Assembly (NCBI RefSeq): GCF_010468565.1
Contig: NZ_WUEG01000004.1
Coordinates: forward strand, 255,925-319,924
DNA from: Allomuricauda sp. TY007
Lineage (GTDB): Bacteria; Bacteroidota; Bacteroidia; Flavobacteriales; Flavobacteriaceae
Direction of reading: 5' to 3'
Length of the DNA: 64,000 bases
Translations under genes and position numbers: made by a program
Part shown: positions 62,878-64,000 of the stretch, piece by piece
Layout: the number at the start of each line of letters is the position of its first letter
Numbering within the stretch: position 1 is the stretch's first letter
Notes under the pieces: generated by a model
What the model saw: the letters and a program-made list of their open reading frames with translations, nothing else
Database searches by the model: none
Told to the model about the DNA's origin: nothing

Positions 62878-62908
62878 CAAAAGTAAGACATACAGTCATT
62901 TTTTGAAA
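62878..62908 (-). promoter_or_regulatory. Candidate promoter of the act-cox operon
   Basis: On the minus strand TTTC (62905-62908), a 19-base spacer and TACTTTTG (62878-62885). The -7 element is exact and the -33 has one change. The leader to ActA would be about 80 bases and contains no recognisable structure. Confidence 0.45.
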
Positions 62909-62984
62909 TGTTAAGGTATTTATAACTCATAATTTATAAAGATTCTAAATAACTTTGTCCGCACATGATTAACCTATAATAATC

Positions 62985-62992
62985 TACATTTG
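62985..62992 (+). promoter_or_regulatory. Candidate -7 box for the SPOR gene
   Basis: TACATTTG matches TAnnTTTG and lies 33 bases before the SPOR ATG. The nearest upstream TTTG is 27 bases away, too far for the usual spacing, so confidence is low. Confidence 0.3.
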
Positions 62993-63025
62993 CAAAAAGC
63001 GTAAACGATACAACACAGCAACGAC

Positions 63026-63397
63026 ATGAAAACCACTGTATTTGCAGCAATTTTAATTGGCTTAACAACGCATCTTTCGGCTCAGAACGCCCAAGTGACC
63101 ATTCAACAAGATCCAAAGATTGATGAATTGGTAAAACTCTACACCAAGGTTAATTCCAATACCGGGTATTATCAGATTCAGGTGGGTTTTGGCAATTATA
63201 AAAAAGCACTAGATCTCTTGAACCAAGTGGAAGTCGATTTCCCTGACTGGTATTCCAAAATAGAGTTTGAATCCCCCACCTACCGTGTTAGGTTGGGAAG
63301 GTTCAAAACCAAATTAGAGGCAGAAAGGAAGTATTTGGAGGTGCGTAAAAAATATCCGCATGCCATGCTACTAAAACCGGAAGAAAAAGAATCTTAG
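63026..63397 (+). CDS. Exported SPOR-domain protein
   Basis: A 123-residue periplasmic protein with a signal peptide ending LSAQ (about 19) and a C-terminal SPOR domain (about 45-120), seen as YYQIQVGFGNYKKALDLLNQVE and TYRVRLGRFKTKLEAERKY, with the RNP-like Gly-Arg-Phe pattern. SPOR domains bind denuded septal peptidoglycan. The rest of the protein is very short, so it likely acts through SPOR binding alone or with partners. It is convergent with infB through a shared terminator. Confidence 0.87.
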   Translation: MKTTVFAAILIGLTTHLSAQNAQVTIQQDPKIDELVKLYTKVNSNTGYYQIQVGFGNYKKALDLLNQVEVDFPDWYSKIEFESPTYRVRLGRFKTKLEAERKYLEVRKKYPHAMLLKPEEKES

Positions 63398-63403
63398 CCA
63401 TAA

Positions 63404-63433
63404 AAAATCCCGCTCTAAAGGCGGGATTTTTTT
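63404..63433. terminator. Bidirectional terminator between the SPOR gene and infB
   Basis: Perfect 10-bp stem aaaatcccgc/gcgggatttt around a 7-base loop, with A-run and T-run on either side, so it serves both convergent genes. Confidence 0.9.
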
Positions 63434-63449
63434 ATTCGATCATCTCTTC

Positions 63450-64000
63450 CTACAGCTTTTTCTTCACTGCTACTTCTTGGAAGGCTTCTATAATATCACC
63501 CTCCCTAACGTCATTGTAGTTTTTAACCTGTAGTCCACAATCATATCCTTTGGACACTTCCTTGACATCATCTTTAAATCGTTTCAACGAGGCCAATTCT
63601 CCAGTGTAGATCACAACACCGTCCCTAATCAACCTGATGCGTGAGTTCCTGAATATTTTACCACTGGTAACCATACAACCAGCAATGGTTCCGATCTTGG
63701 AAATCTTGAAGGTTTCCCTAACTTCAGCGTTACCCGTGATTTCTTCTTTCATCACTGGGGATAACATCCCTTCCATCGCATCTTTAAGGTCGTTGATTGC
63801 ATCATAAATGATGGAGTATGTCCTGATATCGATTTCCTCCTTATCCGCAATGGTCCTGGCATTGCCCATTGGCCGTACGTTAAATCCGATTATAATCGCA
63901 TCGGAAGCACTTGCCAACAACACATCGGATTCTGTAATGGCTCCAACTCCTTTATGGATAATATTCACCTGTATCTCGTCGGTGGACAATTTTTGGAATG
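63450..64000 (-). CDS. infB: Translation initiation factor IF-2, C-terminal part (cut by the right edge)
   Basis: The frame is open through base 64000 and codes for the C-terminal third or less of IF-2. Seen are [25 protein letters not shown] (domain III), [15 protein letters not shown], and the last beta-barrel ([45 protein letters not shown]) that binds fMet-tRNA. It ends VAVKKKL. The G domain and the long N-terminal extension lie beyond the window. The gene continues upstream of the visible part, so its 5' end is missing. Confidence 0.97.
   Translation of the reverse strand, partial: FQKLSTDEIQVNIIHKGVGAITESDVLLASASDAIIIGFNVRPMGNARTIADKEEIDIRTYSIIYDAINDLKDAMEGMLSPVMKEEITGNAEVRETFKISKIGTIAGCMVTSGKIFRNSRIRLIRDGVVIYTGELASLKRFKDDVKEVSKGYDCGLQVKNYNDVREGDIIEAFQEVAVKKKL

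Noticed and set aside
1..64000. CRISPR arrays, tRNA or rRNA genes, insertion sequences or prophage
   Set aside because: No regularly spaced short repeats, cloverleaf-like tracts, transposase or phage genes were seen on either strand.

Overview
The window looks like the chromosome of a member of the Flavobacteriaceae (Bacteroidota). Evidence: intact T9SS genes (sprA, two PorP/SprF proteins, a large adhesin with the type B gliding-motility C-terminal domain), a complete alternative complex III (act) operon joined to a cytochrome aa3 oxidase, TonB, DUF2807, NifU-like and gamma carbonic anhydrase genes of flavobacterial type, signal peptides ending in AQ, AT-rich intergenic DNA, and several promoters of the Bacteroidota form TTTG-N19/20-TAnnTTTG. 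Genus cannot be fixed from the sequence alone. I found no rRNA, tRNA, CRISPR array, insertion sequence or prophage.

Layout. 1-446: 5' part of a GC-rich GMC oxidoreductase gene cut by the left edge. 670-4371: a secreted S9 peptidase and an Nramp-like transporter lacking the usual metal ligands. 4374-12406: a tight three-gene T9SS module on the minus strand (repeat adhesin, PorP/SprF, OmpA/PD40 protein). 12549-15091: fabD, gamma carbonic anhydrase and a second PorP/SprF gene. 15217-19464 (plus): Nfu-type Fe-S carrier, dodecin, DUF255 thioredoxin-fold lipoprotein, MscS. 19461-25889 (minus): a MacAB-TolC-like export operon ending in tsaB. 26234-31370 (minus): copper/haem-oxidase maturation and subunit genes (SCO, DUF420, two subunit III proteins, subunit IV, haem O synthase). 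31525-33073: gcvH-vanZ-tonB. 33177-43186: maeB-ruvA-sprA. 43353-47698: queG, then a cupin/TetR/TsdA-like cytochrome block, then ruvB. 47826-50906: acyl-CoA dehydrogenase/oxidase and a DUF2807 protein. 51029-62790: actABCDEF-coxBA respiratory operon. 63026-64000: a SPOR protein and the 3' part of infB.

How the genes work together. The two respiratory regions together encode a quinol:cytochrome c oxidoreductase (ACIII) plus an aa3-type oxidase and several assembly factors (haem O synthase, SCO and a redox-dead SCO-like partner). SprA is the outer-membrane translocon of T9SS; the adhesin is a likely T9SS cargo and the adjacent PorP/SprF and OmpA-family proteins its likely outer-membrane attachment partners.

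The most interesting local signals are: paired 18-bp operator palindromes between a divergent TetR and cupin gene, sitting on matched promoters; a recent three-repeat-unit duplication inside the adhesin; an Nramp-like carrier with GTSH in place of DPGN; a membrane-anchored TsdA-like dihaem cytochrome; a helix-hairpin-helix tail on ActC; a roughly 100-residue soluble insertion in cytochrome oxidase subunit III; and a Cys-less SCO-like protein translationally overlapped with true SCO. None of these amounts to a demonstrably new system from sequence alone.
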